A stretch of 64,000 bases of DNA. Source: Labia minor. Taxonomy: Eukaryota; Arthropoda; Insecta; Dermaptera; Spongiphoridae. Positions within the stretch are counted from its first letter, which is position 1. Every line of letters starts with the position of its first letter. The notes beneath the pieces were generated by a model that was not told the origin of the DNA, searched no databases, and saw only the letters and a list, made by a program, of their open reading frames with translations. The position numbers and the translations under genes are program-made. The stretch is taken from contig OY720345.1 in NCBI GenBank assembly GCA_963082975.1, positions 15,588,491 through 15,652,490 of the forward strand. Direction: 5' to 3'. Positions 48,001-62,496 of the stretch are shown here, one piece after another.

Positions 48001-50782
48001 TTATTTTCTTGTAATTCAATATTTCTATGGCTTAATTCAATAAGTTTACTTTCTCTTGCTTCAAGAATTTCTGTCATTTCTCGGATTCTCTAAAATTTAA
48101 AAATTATGATGTAATAAATTAACCACATAGAAATATAAATTTAACAAAATTGTTATATTACTTTCATTAATTTTTCTACTTCTGAATGACTGTCATCAGA
48201 TCCACCACTAGAAGCTTCAGAAAGTTCTCTTTTATGACCTTAAAAATTATTAGAAAAAAATTATTCAAAGAAAAATATATCCCTTTATTCTCTCTTAAAT
48301 TAATAAAATTGTAATTTCTAATTATTACAATTATTATAATTTTTCTTTTAAACTATGAATCAATAGTAGATACAAATTCATTTATTTGTCAGTTTTATGC
48401 TTTAATTTAAAATAATATACATTAATTTTAATGTTAAAAAAAAATATATTAAATGTTGTAAATATTAACTATTTATAATATATGTATATCAAATATATAT
48501 TTTTACCTTTAAATTTAATAATTCCAACCTTTTCCAAAACATCAGAATTTGGTGAATCAGCCCTATCAACAGATAGTAATAATTTCCCTCTTCCGATACG
48601 TTGAAGTTTTGCAGGACTATGCCTCGATTGAGTACTTGAACTATCCCCATTGGGACTAAATTTAATTAAATAATTATTATTTCGATTTAATTTTTTATAT
48701 GTAATAAAATAAATATTAATCTTTATTTTACCTTGAGATGATTTCGATATCTGAGGAAGTGGTTGTTTCCAATTCATCTCCTGAAGTATGGCCACTAGTT
48801 TGTTCTGAACCTACTTTTACCATATCAGACCTGCTATTTAAACAAATATTTAATGGGTTTTAATTATAAATTTTTTTTCTATTAAAAAAAAATTATTTTT
48901 TCAAGTATATATACCTTTCAGAAGATATTGGTGAATGTTCTCTAGGAACTTCTGGAATTTCTGTTTTAGATTCATCACCGATAGCATCTGCTAAGAGAGT
49001 TTTAACATAATAGGATGTTGTTGTTGCTGTTGATGTGGTGGTGGTGGTGGGTTTCTTTTCATCATTTGTTTGTTCTCCTGATGTTATAATAGTATCATCA
49101 GAACTACTTTCCATTATAGTACCCTCACAACTACTATCTGTCGTTATTGGTTTTAATAATATATTCTCATCAAATTTATCTAAAATTTTATTATCTTTTT
49201 CATCTGATTTTTCTTGAATTTTAGAATTTTCATTTGGATTCAGACATAATTGTAGGGATGATCTATTATTATGTGTAAGTGCAGGTTCTTCTTTTAAACT
49301 AGATTTTAATGATTCTCCAAAGGTAGATTCTAAAAGGAGGGATTGTCTTGATTTAAAATCCGTTACATCAGCTGTTTTCATATTTGAAATATGATGAGGT
49401 GATTTGCATGGATCAAATGGTGTAGACATTTCCATAACTGTGTTTGTGTTTGTGGCGGTACTTTCAGAAGCTGAAGTGTAACTATCATCTGCCACACTCA
49501 TATCTTCTTCATCTTCATCCTCCCGAATGACTTCAACAGATTCAGGTGAGATTTTATCAACATTTTGATTATTTTTTATATTATGATCAATATCAGACAA
49601 TAAAATTGTATTTGGATTTATTGGCTCTATTGGAGAGATAAACGGGGAACATGAGACAGTTGTTGTACGTGAAGATCGCCCGCTAGATTCTTCTTGTAGC
49701 ACTTCAACAGAGCTTAATGTTTCAGATATTACTTCAACTGATTCCGGTGAACTTGCTATTGTGTTAGCTTTTAAATTCATTAAATGAGTTTCAGGACTCA
49801 TTGGAGATTCCGGTGAAGTAGTGAATCCACTTCCATGGCCAATCACTTCTACACTCTCGCTTGATTTTTTATCACTTTCAGATGAAATAACGGATAAACG
49901 ATTATTTTTGAAATTATTATAGGAAGTGGATTCACGTCTTCGTGTAATTTCAGATGAAATATATACATTTGTATCTGTATTTTCAATTTCATCTTCATTA
50001 CTGCTGAGTCGTGACCGGGTTTCCCCATCGCCATCTTCACTTTCTACTACAAGTTTACTTCGACTAAATCCTTCTTCCACTCCTAAATCACTGGATGTAT
50101 CACAAAGGGCAATCTCTTCATTTTCAGGTGAATGAAAATAATCTTGATCCCAACTTGATTTAGACTCTCCACTAATTTTGTAATTTTTACTTTTCTCTTG
50201 AGTTGTCATTGTAGATTGAAATAAAAGTGACTTTTTAGGTTGACTAGAAACAGGATCATGTTCCATATCTTTTATATCTAAAATAAAAAAAATAAATAAA
50301 TAATGAAAGCATATTTATATTGAATTTAATTTATAATATATTTTCATGATCCTTATTTATCTAATTATCTCTTATATTACACATAACATATTACTTTAAA
50401 TATTAATTTATACAAATTTAGATAATAATTAATTAATTTAAAAAAGACAATTACCTTCTGTTTTAGGATTATCAAAAAATGATCCGGTAAATGATCCCCA
50501 GAGGCTAGTTGTAAGTGGAGGTTTATTTATGCCGCCCGATGAACCAGCAGCATCCTTTTCCTCCTCATCCTCTTTTTCACTGGGCGTTTTCTTTAATTCA
50601 TTACTAGATTTAATACCCCAGGATGCAAAGAAATCAGCCTCCCCTGGTGTTGTAACTGGAGTAATTTGATTTTCACTTTGATCTTCATCTTTAATATCTA
50701 AAGCTTTATCAATTGTTTTTTGTGCTTCTTTTAAAGCTGACTTGGCAAGATTAGCAAAGCCAGTTGTGTCAAACCAACTCAT
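43949..50782 (-). CDS. TMF1: TATA element modulatory factor (golgin TMF1/ARA160)
   Basis: Coiled-coil golgin that tethers vesicles and binds Rab6 at the Golgi (family knowledge). Seventeen exons give 1322 residues (human 1093): 50455-50782, 48915-50277, 48732-48830, 48507-48655, 48162-48238, 47986-48089, 47455-47602, 47184-47377, 46725-46937, 46323-46529, 46000-46199, 45643-45835, 45433-45577, 45059-45193, 44850-44970, 44061-44317, 43949-43984. The N-terminus MSWFDTTGFANLAKSALKEA matches the family start; a long disordered acidic Ser-rich region (about 110-560) is followed by coiled coil (EGEKLSKQQLHHSTIIKKLR, SSATRPLIKQLESLQA) and the conserved C-terminal block ALLQMYGEKVEE..VKEMYKTQIDQLLKK. 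The last exon is only 12 codons. Exon 3 has a CAG/TAG tandem acceptor. Confidence 0.96.
44466..44754. mobile_element. hAT-type MITE in TMF1 intron 15
   Basis: Termini CAGCGGTGGGGGAAC and GTTCCCCTGCCGATG are inverted repeats with two mismatches. Flanks TACTAGGG (44458-44465) and TATTAGGG (44755-44762) agree at seven of eight. Subterminal GGGGTAAATTACCCC is palindromic and GGGGTAA recurs throughout. Non-coding. Confidence 0.9.
45017..45048. repeat. (TA)n microsatellite in TMF1 intron 14
   Basis: A run of TA units starting about ten bases beyond the exon 14 donor. Confidence 0.8.
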
Positions 50783-50945
50783 ATTAGTTTATACACCTAC
50801 AATTATTTAGAGAAAGGAAAAATATATTATCTATATTGATTTTTTTAAAATATTCAAATATAAATGAATTAAAAAATAATATATGTTTGGAAATAAAAAA
50901 CGGATGATCATTAGACGTTCTACTTACATTGGTATCAACCAAATG
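50783..50945 (-). other. TMF1 5' untranslated region with a probable leader intron
   Basis: On the minus strand ATACCAAT|GTAAGTAG (exon end 50928) is a strong donor, and TTGTAG|GTGTATAAAC (exon start 50796) a good acceptor 14 bases before the ATG. Together they suggest a non-coding first exon and an intron of 131 bp just upstream of the coding start. The transcription start is not visible. Confidence 0.5.
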
Positions 50946-51478
50946 AGAAAGAAAAAATAATAAATTAAAAATAATATAATGGAATTTTAATAAATGAATT
51001 ATTCATGGTTGGATATAAATTTGTATAATACCATTTTCAAGTAATAAAAGAAGAAATTCATTTTGTCATTTGATGTTTATTTTTCATATACGTCAAATTC
51101 TATCGACATTTTTTTCTCAATTGACATTAAGTTAGCTCTCTCATTATCTGTCTAAATTAGTCTTCAAATTATTTTATAACCCTTCTCCACAAATAAATGC
51201 ATTATAAAAAATTACACGTATCTTTCTTATTAATTAATGATATACATATAAGTATATATGATAGATAAATATACAAATATAAAAAAAAAATTAAAAATGA
51301 AAATAAATATAGTAGATAAAATAATTCAAGATTTAATAATAAAAAATAAATAAATATCTAGATGACAATTTAGATAAAGTTTTATTTATTATTTTTTAAA
51401 TATAGAATGATAATAGTTTTGTATATCATAGAAGAGAATCAAAATGAAAACCTATATTAAGAGAGTTTTCAAACGAAT

Positions 51479-51571
51479 GCCCCAGTGGCGCAATCGGTTA
51501 GCGCACGGTACTTATAAGACAGTATGTCGTGAGCAATGCCGGGGTTGTGAGTTCGAGCCTCACCTGGGGCA
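51479..51571 (+). tRNA. tRNA-Ile (anticodon UAU) with an intron
   Basis: Acceptor arms GCCCCAG (51479-51485) and CTGGGGC (51564-51570) pair, with discriminator A at 51571. The A box (GTGGCGCAATCGG) and B box (GTTCGAGCC) are intact. Anticodon stem CGGTA/TGCCG holds the loop CTTATAA with anticodon TAT at 51513-51515. A 19-nt intron, 51517-51535, sits at the usual place after base 37; nuclear tRNA-Ile(UAU) genes are characteristically split. A T5 run at 51574-51578 fits as Pol III terminator. Confidence 0.96.
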
Positions 51572-51579
51572 TATTTTTA

Positions 51580-52500
51580 AATAATTATTTTTAAATTTTC
51601 TAAAAATTTATTTTTATTTATATTATATATATTATTTTATCTGTCCTAAGAGAAATTTTTATTTGAAAACATCTTTTTATAATAAAAGAATAAAAATTAA
51701 CCAAATTATAAATTATCGATTTATAGATTGTGAAAAATCTTCAATTTGGATATTGTTTTGAAAAAATAATAAAACAAATAATATAAATATATATTTTAGT
51801 TTTTTATTTTAATAAAAAATAATTTAAGTTATAAATAATTAACTAGAAAAAAAATAGCAAATTTCATATATATCTATAAAATTACAATTTGTTACAAAGG
51901 GTTTAAATTACATCTGTCTATTTTATTTAATATGTTATTAATTATTCTATTTTTTATAATAGAAAAAAAAAATCTATAAAATGAAATGCGTTTCTAATAA
52001 TAATATCTAACATTCATATTAAATTATTGTTATGTTGTTTACGTTATTTATCATCTTTAAATTATATATAATCATTTCAAATTTATTTTAATTTTTTTAA
52101 TTAAGTCATTATAAATGATAGTATTTTCCGATTTTTTTTTTTTAAGAAAATTATTAGCAATATTTTTTAGTGATGGTGGAAAATATTAATAAAATATATA
52201 ATATGGCTAATATACATTTAGTTGCAATGAGTATACAAATCAAGGCATCCTAGATGGCTTTGCTTATTAAATGTAATAAGTAATTGTTTTTTTTAAATAA
52301 TTCGAAATAATTATTAGTAATATGAAATTTCCAATTGAGAATACGTATAGAAGGTTAATAAAACATAATAATATATACATATCCTCCTTTAAATAATGTA
52401 GCGATAAATATAGGCCAGTAAAAAATATTAACTTTGAGAGGAGAGTATTATAGAAAATAATTTGATTATTTCAATATCTCAATAAACCGATCAATTACCG
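51580..52500. other. AT-rich spacer
   Basis: No gene or repeat is supported. Confidence 0.5.
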
Positions 52501-52529
52501 TTATATTATCTTCCAACCATGCACGGTGG

Positions 52530-52621
52530 GTAAACGCCAGGGGAAGACGCTGTTGTCGGGAATCATTCGGTTGAGAAGGCGTATTGCCGTTGCCCGACAA
52601 CAACGCCACTCTGGCGTTTAC
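52530..52621. ncRNA. GC-rich 92-nt hairpin, candidate small RNA precursor or mini-element
   Basis: The arms 52530-52560 and 52593-52621 are complementary: GTAAACGCCAG pairs with CTGGCGTTTAC (11 bp) at the base and TGTTGTCGGG with CCCGACAACA (10 bp) next to the loop, separated by an imperfect internal part. The loop is 32 nt. Size and shape suit a pre-miRNA, and the GC content is far above the neighbourhood. It matches no miRNA that I recognise, and no target duplication is clear, so a tiny transposon or a conserved structural RNA remain possible. Confidence 0.4.
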
Positions 52622-52724
52622 TTTTGCGTCATTGTACATATTAGTCTACCCACTCACGGATCATTTACTTCAATTAGTTTTTTCATAAACAAACTTCTCA
52701 ATTATCTTATTTTAACCATTTGAG

Positions 52725-52855
52725 CCACGTTCCCATTTATCAAAATCTTCTCTTTTTTATTATTACTCTTTGGGGATGCAATTCCTCTTTATGCACTATC
52801 CGCCCTTGTGATCTTATTTATTTTCGGTCAAAAATGTTACAAAGAATTTTTTTTA
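52725..52855 (-). mobile_element. Old LINE fragment, same family as 35.1 kb
   Basis: GATGCAATTCCTC.TTATGCA.T.TCCGCC..T and the later TTATTTTCGGTC..AAAATG parallel GCATGCAATTCCTCGTTATG and onward at 35375-35440, with many differences. A short, strongly decayed relative. Confidence 0.4.
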
Positions 52856-54785
52856 ATAAATTGATGTTAAATTTAAATTTTATTATGACGATTGACTAAT
52901 TTAATTAGTTTTAAACCTATTATTTCGCTATATGTACTATGTCTATAATTTATATATCTGTGATCTGTGATAGTTATAAGACCCAGTCTTGTTATAACAA
53001 ATTAATTCATTGAACCTTTGGTCGGTTTTAACAATGTTGGAAAAATGCAACAATTTATCAGTAACTTCGAGGATTTTATCATGTTAAGATGAAAATAAAA
53101 TGTGCATAAGAGCTAATAAATTAAATTAAATTTATTGTGAAAATTAAAAATTAAATGAGAAAGGTCTTGAATAATAATCAAATTATTCTTAATAACAAAT
53201 TACAGAATTTGCTATGTTACTATTTTTCGAATTATCAAAAATGTCTATAAAATATAAAAAAATTTATATTTATTTTTAAATTGTAAAAAATTCGAAATAA
53301 TTAAATTCGATGATTTAGTACCTGAAATAAATTTTAGAAAAAGAGTGAAGTTGGCGTGATATTTTGTTCGCAAAAATGTATATATATATATATATATAGT
53401 TTAAAAATGAATTTAAGAATATACCTAAAATGATTAATATTTATAAGATTAAAAAATATATTTATCAGAGGATGCCAGAAAGTAATAATTCACTATTCTA
53501 TGAATTCATATATATCAATTCCAAAATTATATTCTTTACTACTTCTCCTCTCTAGTAATTTCACAATCATCTGTTTATTTAATTTTCTTATTCGTTTTCA
53601 AATTGAATATTATGTTAAGGCAAAACTAACCAATTATACAAATAAATCATAATATTGTAATCTAGTTAAATAATTGATTTTAATCAAATTGATATTATTT
53701 GAGACTAGTCAATTATGCAGTCAATCGAGATTCAATTCCACCCATCAGAAGAAATTGGGAAAAATTTTTTTCTTTAAAATGAAAATTAACGAAAAAAATG
53801 TTATATTTATTAAAATTTAGATATAAAAAATATATGAGAAAATAGGAAATGATTGAAGTAGTTCAGGATAGGAACGGGTATAACATTGGAGAAATCAGGT
53901 TTCCTTCACTAGTGCAATATAGATAAATAAGACCATATTAGTAAAAAAAAATATGCATATTAAAAAAGCGAATACTTTAGCAAAGGTTGAGAAATACGCG
54001 AAATCCGAAAAGAAAACCACTTCTAAATAAATTATTTATTATAATAATCATATTATTACAAATTAAGTCCATATATATATATATATTGTATTATATTATA
54101 TAAAATATTTTTTTCCTAAGAATCGTTGAAAATTAAGAAAATTCATGCATAGATGATGTTTACTATCAGTAGAAATAAATTTATAAAATTAATATAGATA
54201 TTAAAAATTACATAATTCAAATTATTATTAAGATTTTTTTGAATTTTTTTAATTAATTAAAAGCAAAGTGCAAAAAAACAAACAAACAATATTACTAGAT
54301 AATATGAAATTTAAATTCTATAAAACATTGGTGTATATATATTTTATATATTAATTTAAAAAAAAATTCTAAGGAAAATTAAAAAATATAACTAATTATA
54401 AAATTAAATTTGTTTTATTCTCGTATAAAATATAAAAAAAAACAATTTTGTCTTAAAAGCAAAAAAAATAAACCAAAAAATACTCAAAATTATATAATGA
54501 ATTACATTAGGAATTTTTTTTTCTTTTTCTTTTAATCTTAAAAGAATGTGAATTTTTTTATATAATACAATTTTTATATTAAATATACTTAATATTAATA
54601 TTTGACTCTTTAATTGGCAAAAAATCAGTTCTTTTTTATTTTTTTGTTATAAAAACAAACATAAAAATTATTTGTATTAGATACACAGCCTTTAAAAAAT
54701 TAAATTCTTTTTTACTTATTGTAATAAATACAAATAGAAATAAAGGAAAATTTAAATGTATATATAGTAAGTATATATATAATTT
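52856..54785. other. AT-rich desert, TVP23 3' flank
   Basis: No gene or defined repeat is supported. Confidence 0.5.
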
Positions 54786-58136
<3,351 letters not shown>

Positions 58137-58840
58137 TTTTAAATTTAATAATATCCAATTATTATTATTTTTATTTATGAATCAATCATTTAAGATATTT
58201 TAGTTATTTTTTAAATATTAAAAAGAATATATTGATACAAATTTTATGTTGAGGTTATAAAATTAATACTTGTGAAACGTCAGTTGATTTGCCAATTGTA
58301 AACGTCATCAGACGTTTTAAGGATAGAAAGAATCCAGCAGCAAAATATATTATGAAAAAAATCATGTGGATAATGCTGACATCTTTGATTATTTATGGTA
58401 TTATGTTATCAATAGCGCCAATTACAAATATAAATTAAAAAGTTGACAATTTATAATAAAATATGTATTTATTCTAAATAAAATAAAAATATTTTGTTTC
58501 TAAGATTAATTATTTTAATTTAAGAAATCTTAAAATTATACTAGATGATTAAAGAAATTAAGTTTTAGTAGCCATAGATTGAAAAAAATATATATTGTGG
58601 TTTATCTTTATGAAAATGATTTATACAGAGTTATATTTTAATTTGAAATTTACTTTCTATCTTAGGTTTTTATATAACAAATGTGGTCAAAATTTTAAGT
58701 GTTTATGTTCTGTAATTTAGCTCTCCCGTTGAAAAAAACTGACCCCTCAACTATACAATTAGATTTAAAATAATAAGTGAGCAAAATTGTTTATGGACTC
58801 AAACTTATCTAATCTTATTTTGTAATAATAAAGGAATATT
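58137..58840. other. TVP23 upstream region
   Basis: Should contain the TVP23 promoter; no distinct motif or other gene is seen in this AT-rich stretch. Confidence 0.4.
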
Positions 58841-58849
58841 TAATTGTAT

Positions 58850-59159
58850 TAAGATCTAAGAATTTTTTTTAAATTTACATTTGCAAGGACCAATCCAAAT
58901 TTTAATAATGAACCCTAAACAGAGTTTTTTTTTGGTTAGTTTGCAAGTGAGGTGGTGTTTCCATGTTTCCTGAGACCAAAGAACAGTCCAAAAAGTGGTT
59001 CGTTTATATTTTGAAAATCTCTCAAATTCTTTTTGATTTAAACGAACGCCAAACACGAAGGAATGACCTGTGTCTGTTCTTCCAAGTGATGCTACTAACT
59101 GAAAATAACTTCAATACGCACCAATAATGCCTTCTCTCTGACTTTTCAAACCCACCTCG
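58850..59159 (-). mobile_element. Probable mariner-type element end, truncated
   Basis: The right end, read on the minus strand, is CGAGGTGGGTTTGAAAAGT directly inside a TA (59160-59161), close to the terminus of the mariner at 22.8 kb (CGAGGGGTGTTCAAA). The 300 bp behind it are GC-richer than the background and resemble an untranslated leader, with no transposase motifs. The other end is not found. Confidence 0.4.
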
Positions 59160-59574
59160 TATATAAGTATATATTATACTTACAAGTTTTCGAGAACAAG
59201 AATTTAATCTGTTAATTACCAATATTTTATTTTTATAATTGTAAAAATCAATTAAAAATATTGTATAATTGGTTTATAATACACTTAAGTTTTTAGTCTG
59301 TAGTGAAAATCAGCCTAAAAGGGTTTAATAAAAAAAAAGAATATTATTATTTATTTATTTAATATTTTTTAAAATATATCAAGCGACCGTTCATCATAGC
59401 AGGTAATAAAATATAAAAAATGATAAATGTAAATTTCTAAAAACAAAAAAAATATTGCATTTATCTAAGATATTTTTTTTATAAATTTCCAAAATTGTTA
59501 TGATTTATTTTTTAAGTAAATTTCTTAAAGTATGTGTAGAATATCCATAATTCTCTAATGTTAAAGTCTCCGTG

Positions 59575-59760
59575 AATAATTAGAAAGGCTGAGAGACGCG
59601 TGATTAATTGCTTCTGCTGCGAAGGTGTCTTCGCCTCGAGGAGTGCCACCCTGCATCGCAAGTCCCCTCTAGAGTACTACACTTAATATATGACCTGTCT
59701 TCCACTCACACTACAATTTTATTCGAGTTTGCAAAGTAGAGCTCGATGATTTTTATCTTT
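59575..59760. other. GC-rich island of unknown role
   Basis: A 120-bp core (about 59590-59710) is far GC-richer than its AT desert. It holds a perfect 6-bp hairpin GCGAAG-GTGT-CTTCGC at 59619-59634. On the minus strand a frame starts MQGGTPRGEDTFAAEAI and ends about 35 codons on; on the plus strand another frame is open too. Neither matches a family that I know. Candidate for a small exon, a structural RNA or a conserved regulatory element, about 1.4 kb upstream of TVP23. Confidence 0.3.
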
Positions 59761-59898
59761 CTTATTTAAATTTTGTAAAAAAAGTAAAGAAAAAAAAAAA
59801 TAAATTTCCATATTTAAATGACTAATTTTTGTTTAATATTTTAAATGTCATCGTAAGAATTTATAATCCTCTTCTTATTAATCACTTTGATGAAAATA

Positions 59899-59901
<3 letters not shown>

Positions 59902-59933
<32 letters not shown>
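59902..59933. repeat. (TA)n microsatellite
   Basis: About 16 TA units. Confidence 0.9.
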
Positions 59934-59936
<3 letters not shown>

Positions 59937-61130
59937 ATATTTCTTTGAATAAAGTCATTATTATATGTCTTCTAAATGAGGTATTTTGATTCCAGGATAA
60001 TAATACTATGTATCTGTATACTATGTACTGCACTAAATCAACAATTCAATTAAATAAATATTCTTAATTAAATCAAATTAAATGATTAAAAGAGATTAAG
60101 ATTCAACTTAATTAAAATTTTATTTTTTATTTGATATTCTTTGATATTCAATGATGATTGATTGATTAATCATTTTAATTTTGAATAAAGAACAAATCTA
60201 ATGAGTTTTCTCTAAAATGAGAGCTTTTTTTAGTTCAAAACTCACCTCATACAAGAATTAAAAAAAAATTCGTTTAGTCTTTTCCAAGACTAAATAGAAA
60301 AAAAATATAATTTTTCAAAAAATAAATTAATGTAATGTAAGTATATTAAAATTATTTTAACCAAAAAGAGAGAGTATTACAAATTAAATTTTCTTCACTG
60401 TTTTCTATTAATATTATATACTACTAGCTTCTCAGACCGCCTTCGCACCTAAACATGGGGCTCTGCCTCCTGTACCCCCGAAGCAATACCAATTATTTGC
60501 TTGAAAGTCTTATTGCAAAAGGTTTTAATTCATTTTAATTCAATCAGTATATTAAAACAGTTTTAATTCATTTTAATTCAATTAGTATATTAAGACATTT
60601 ATATCTTTTTGTGTTCTTATTTAAAATATAGTGAAAAGACCCCTCCACGATAGGGTTCAGTGTATATAGTTAACTTCTTTGTTGATCACTTTTGGCGTAA
60701 CATATTTTCTTTTTTCGACTTTTAAATTATTCTATACCATATATCATATTTTAATAATATTTTAATAATATTTTAATAATGAAAATAATGAAAATACGTT
60801 CTTTTATTGTATGAAAATTTCTGCATAGATGTCCTCAGAAAAATGAACATGGTTTAATAAACCAATGTTTAATTTATATCATCATAGGACATCATTAGTT
60901 AAAAAAAAATATTTAATAAAATTAAATAATTTGGGCTACCTTATAAATAGTATCAATTAAATAGAAATACTTTTTCTGATATTTCCAACGAATACAAAAT
61001 AACAAAATAAGTAAAGAAGAAATAAACAATTCTATAAAATATGTGTATAAAGAAAATAGCAATTCAATATCATCAACATTTTAGTTGAGAACCTAAACTT
61101 CATTTTAACTTATACAAATTTTTTAAAAAT
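59934..61130. other. AT-rich spacer with a short GC-richer patch
   Basis: At 60425-60482 lies TAGCTTCTCAGACCGCC..TTCGCACC, then GGGGCTCTGCCTCCTGTACC, which has the look of a mobile-element end, but no partner end or coding signal is present. TTTTAATTCATTTTAATTCA is duplicated around 60520-60590. Confidence 0.4.
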
Positions 61131-61139
61131 TTCTTGTTG

Positions 61140-61270
61140 TTGATTCCCATACCTACATAGATTTGTGTATCTATTTGTTCGGAACGTTGCTGATCTAACC
61201 ATCGTGCCTTTCTTTCTTTACCCAATCGAAATTATCTCGTTTGGATCTTCGTTTTCACTCATATTTGCAA
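61140..61270 (-). other. Short coding-like stretch, possibly a decayed exon
   Basis: On the minus strand ATGAGTGAAAACGAAGATCC opens a frame MSENEDPNEIISIG, with a donor-like GGGTAAAG at its end; an overlapping frame continues LGKERKARWLDQQRSEQID. The composition is GC-richer than the flanks. It may be a first exon or a fragment of a transposon-borne gene; no family is recognised. Confidence 0.2.
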
Positions 61271-62099
61271 ACTGCACAATTTTTCAAAATTAAAATATTA
61301 GTTTTAACTTATAAATTTAAATATAATAAAATATTACCAGCTTTGTTTTAAATAAGAAAATATGAATTAATTAATATTTAATTTAATTGAAATTAATTTA
61401 AAAGTAACAATCACAATATTAATATTGTTGTATAAAAGAAAATAATTATTTAATACATTCAATATAATTTGAATTTAATATTTTCATTTGTTTTTTATTT
61501 TTAATATGTCATGATGGCGTTGACAAATGAACACATAAATTTAATACTTGTTTAACCTATAAAAATATAGTTTTAATAAAAATTTAAATATAAAAATATT
61601 ACTAGGTTTGTTTGTTTTAGAAAAGATTAATCAATTAGGAGTAATATTTAATTGAATTGAAATTGATTTTACTTTTAATATGGTTAAATATTAGATATTA
61701 AAATAAAAATTTAAATATAAATTTAAATATAAACGAATGTGTTTTTTAATTGGTATGAAGAATGTTTTTAAGAGGAATTTAAGTCTCTACTTTTTTGAAT
61801 TCCATCCCACACTGATATGACACCCCATGAAAAGTAAGGCCATGTTATCAATCAAAAAATATCTGGTAAAAAAGCTTATTAAAGAAGTTCTCACCATCAG
61901 CATTAACTTTATCTAGGCATTTGAACACAGTTTTATTGGCCTCAAGCTCAGATATTTAATTTAAACATAGTTTTCAAGTTATCAAATATTCCTTTACTAA
62001 CAAGAAAGGCAAGGAATACTACTATCTCTTGACTATTAATAAGTTTTCTATTTGATAGATATTCTGGTGTGCTAGTATAATTTTAATTTCAATCTCTTA
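61271..62099. other. AT-rich spacer
   Basis: No supported gene. The part 61790-62050 is a little GC-richer without clear content. Confidence 0.4.
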
Positions 62100-62142
62100 A
62101 TCTATCTATCTATCTCTGTGGCTCTACGGAACTTGAAAGTTC
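62100..62142 (-). mobile_element. LINE 3' terminus (about 30 bp) with ATAG tail
   Basis: Read on the minus strand: AAGAACTTTCAAGTTCCGTA, then GAGCCACAGA and an (ATAG)n tail. This is the last bit of the LINE family at 35.1 kb. It sits directly beside the displaced USP32 segment. Confidence 0.85.
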
Positions 62143-62496
62143 TTCAGATGCTCTGAAAAGCCATCGGGCCAAAGTGCCACATTCTGTAGGGTGATTTGAA
62201 AGCCAAACGCTAAATTCATCAATAGTGGGACCTCCTCTTGACTCAGTCTAAAAATTTGAATGAAAATTTAATTAGAATTTTTATAATGTGATCAATCTAA
62301 CCATATAATTAAATATATAAAAATATTCATAATAGATATATATAATCTTTTAAATTCTAACTCTAAACATTAATTTAAACATTAATTTAAATATACTAGA
62401 ATTTATATTTTTAATACATTTGTTCTTTTTAAAAATATATAGAGTATTCAAAATTATATTTAATAAAAATAGATGAAATTTAATAAAAAATGAATA
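62143..62496 (-). pseudogene. Displaced copy of USP32 exon 5 part plus intron 4 part
   Basis: These 354 bp equal 34319-34672 in the USP32 gene with the same length and about four substitutions, all in the intronic part; the 103 exonic bases are identical. It keeps the exon 5 acceptor and unspliced intron 4 sequence, so it derives from DNA or unspliced RNA. It is in the same orientation as USP32 and lies between two LINE 3' ends. It cannot code for a functional product by itself. Confidence 0.95.

Noticed and set aside
49035-50135. Plus-strand frames antisense to TMF1 exon 2
   Set aside because: Shadows of the real minus-strand frame, Ser/Val-rich because the sense strand is Asp/Glu/Ser-rich.
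58856-59222. Two overlapping minus-strand frames of 66 residues
   Set aside because: They lie in the probable mariner leader and lack any transposase or other motif.
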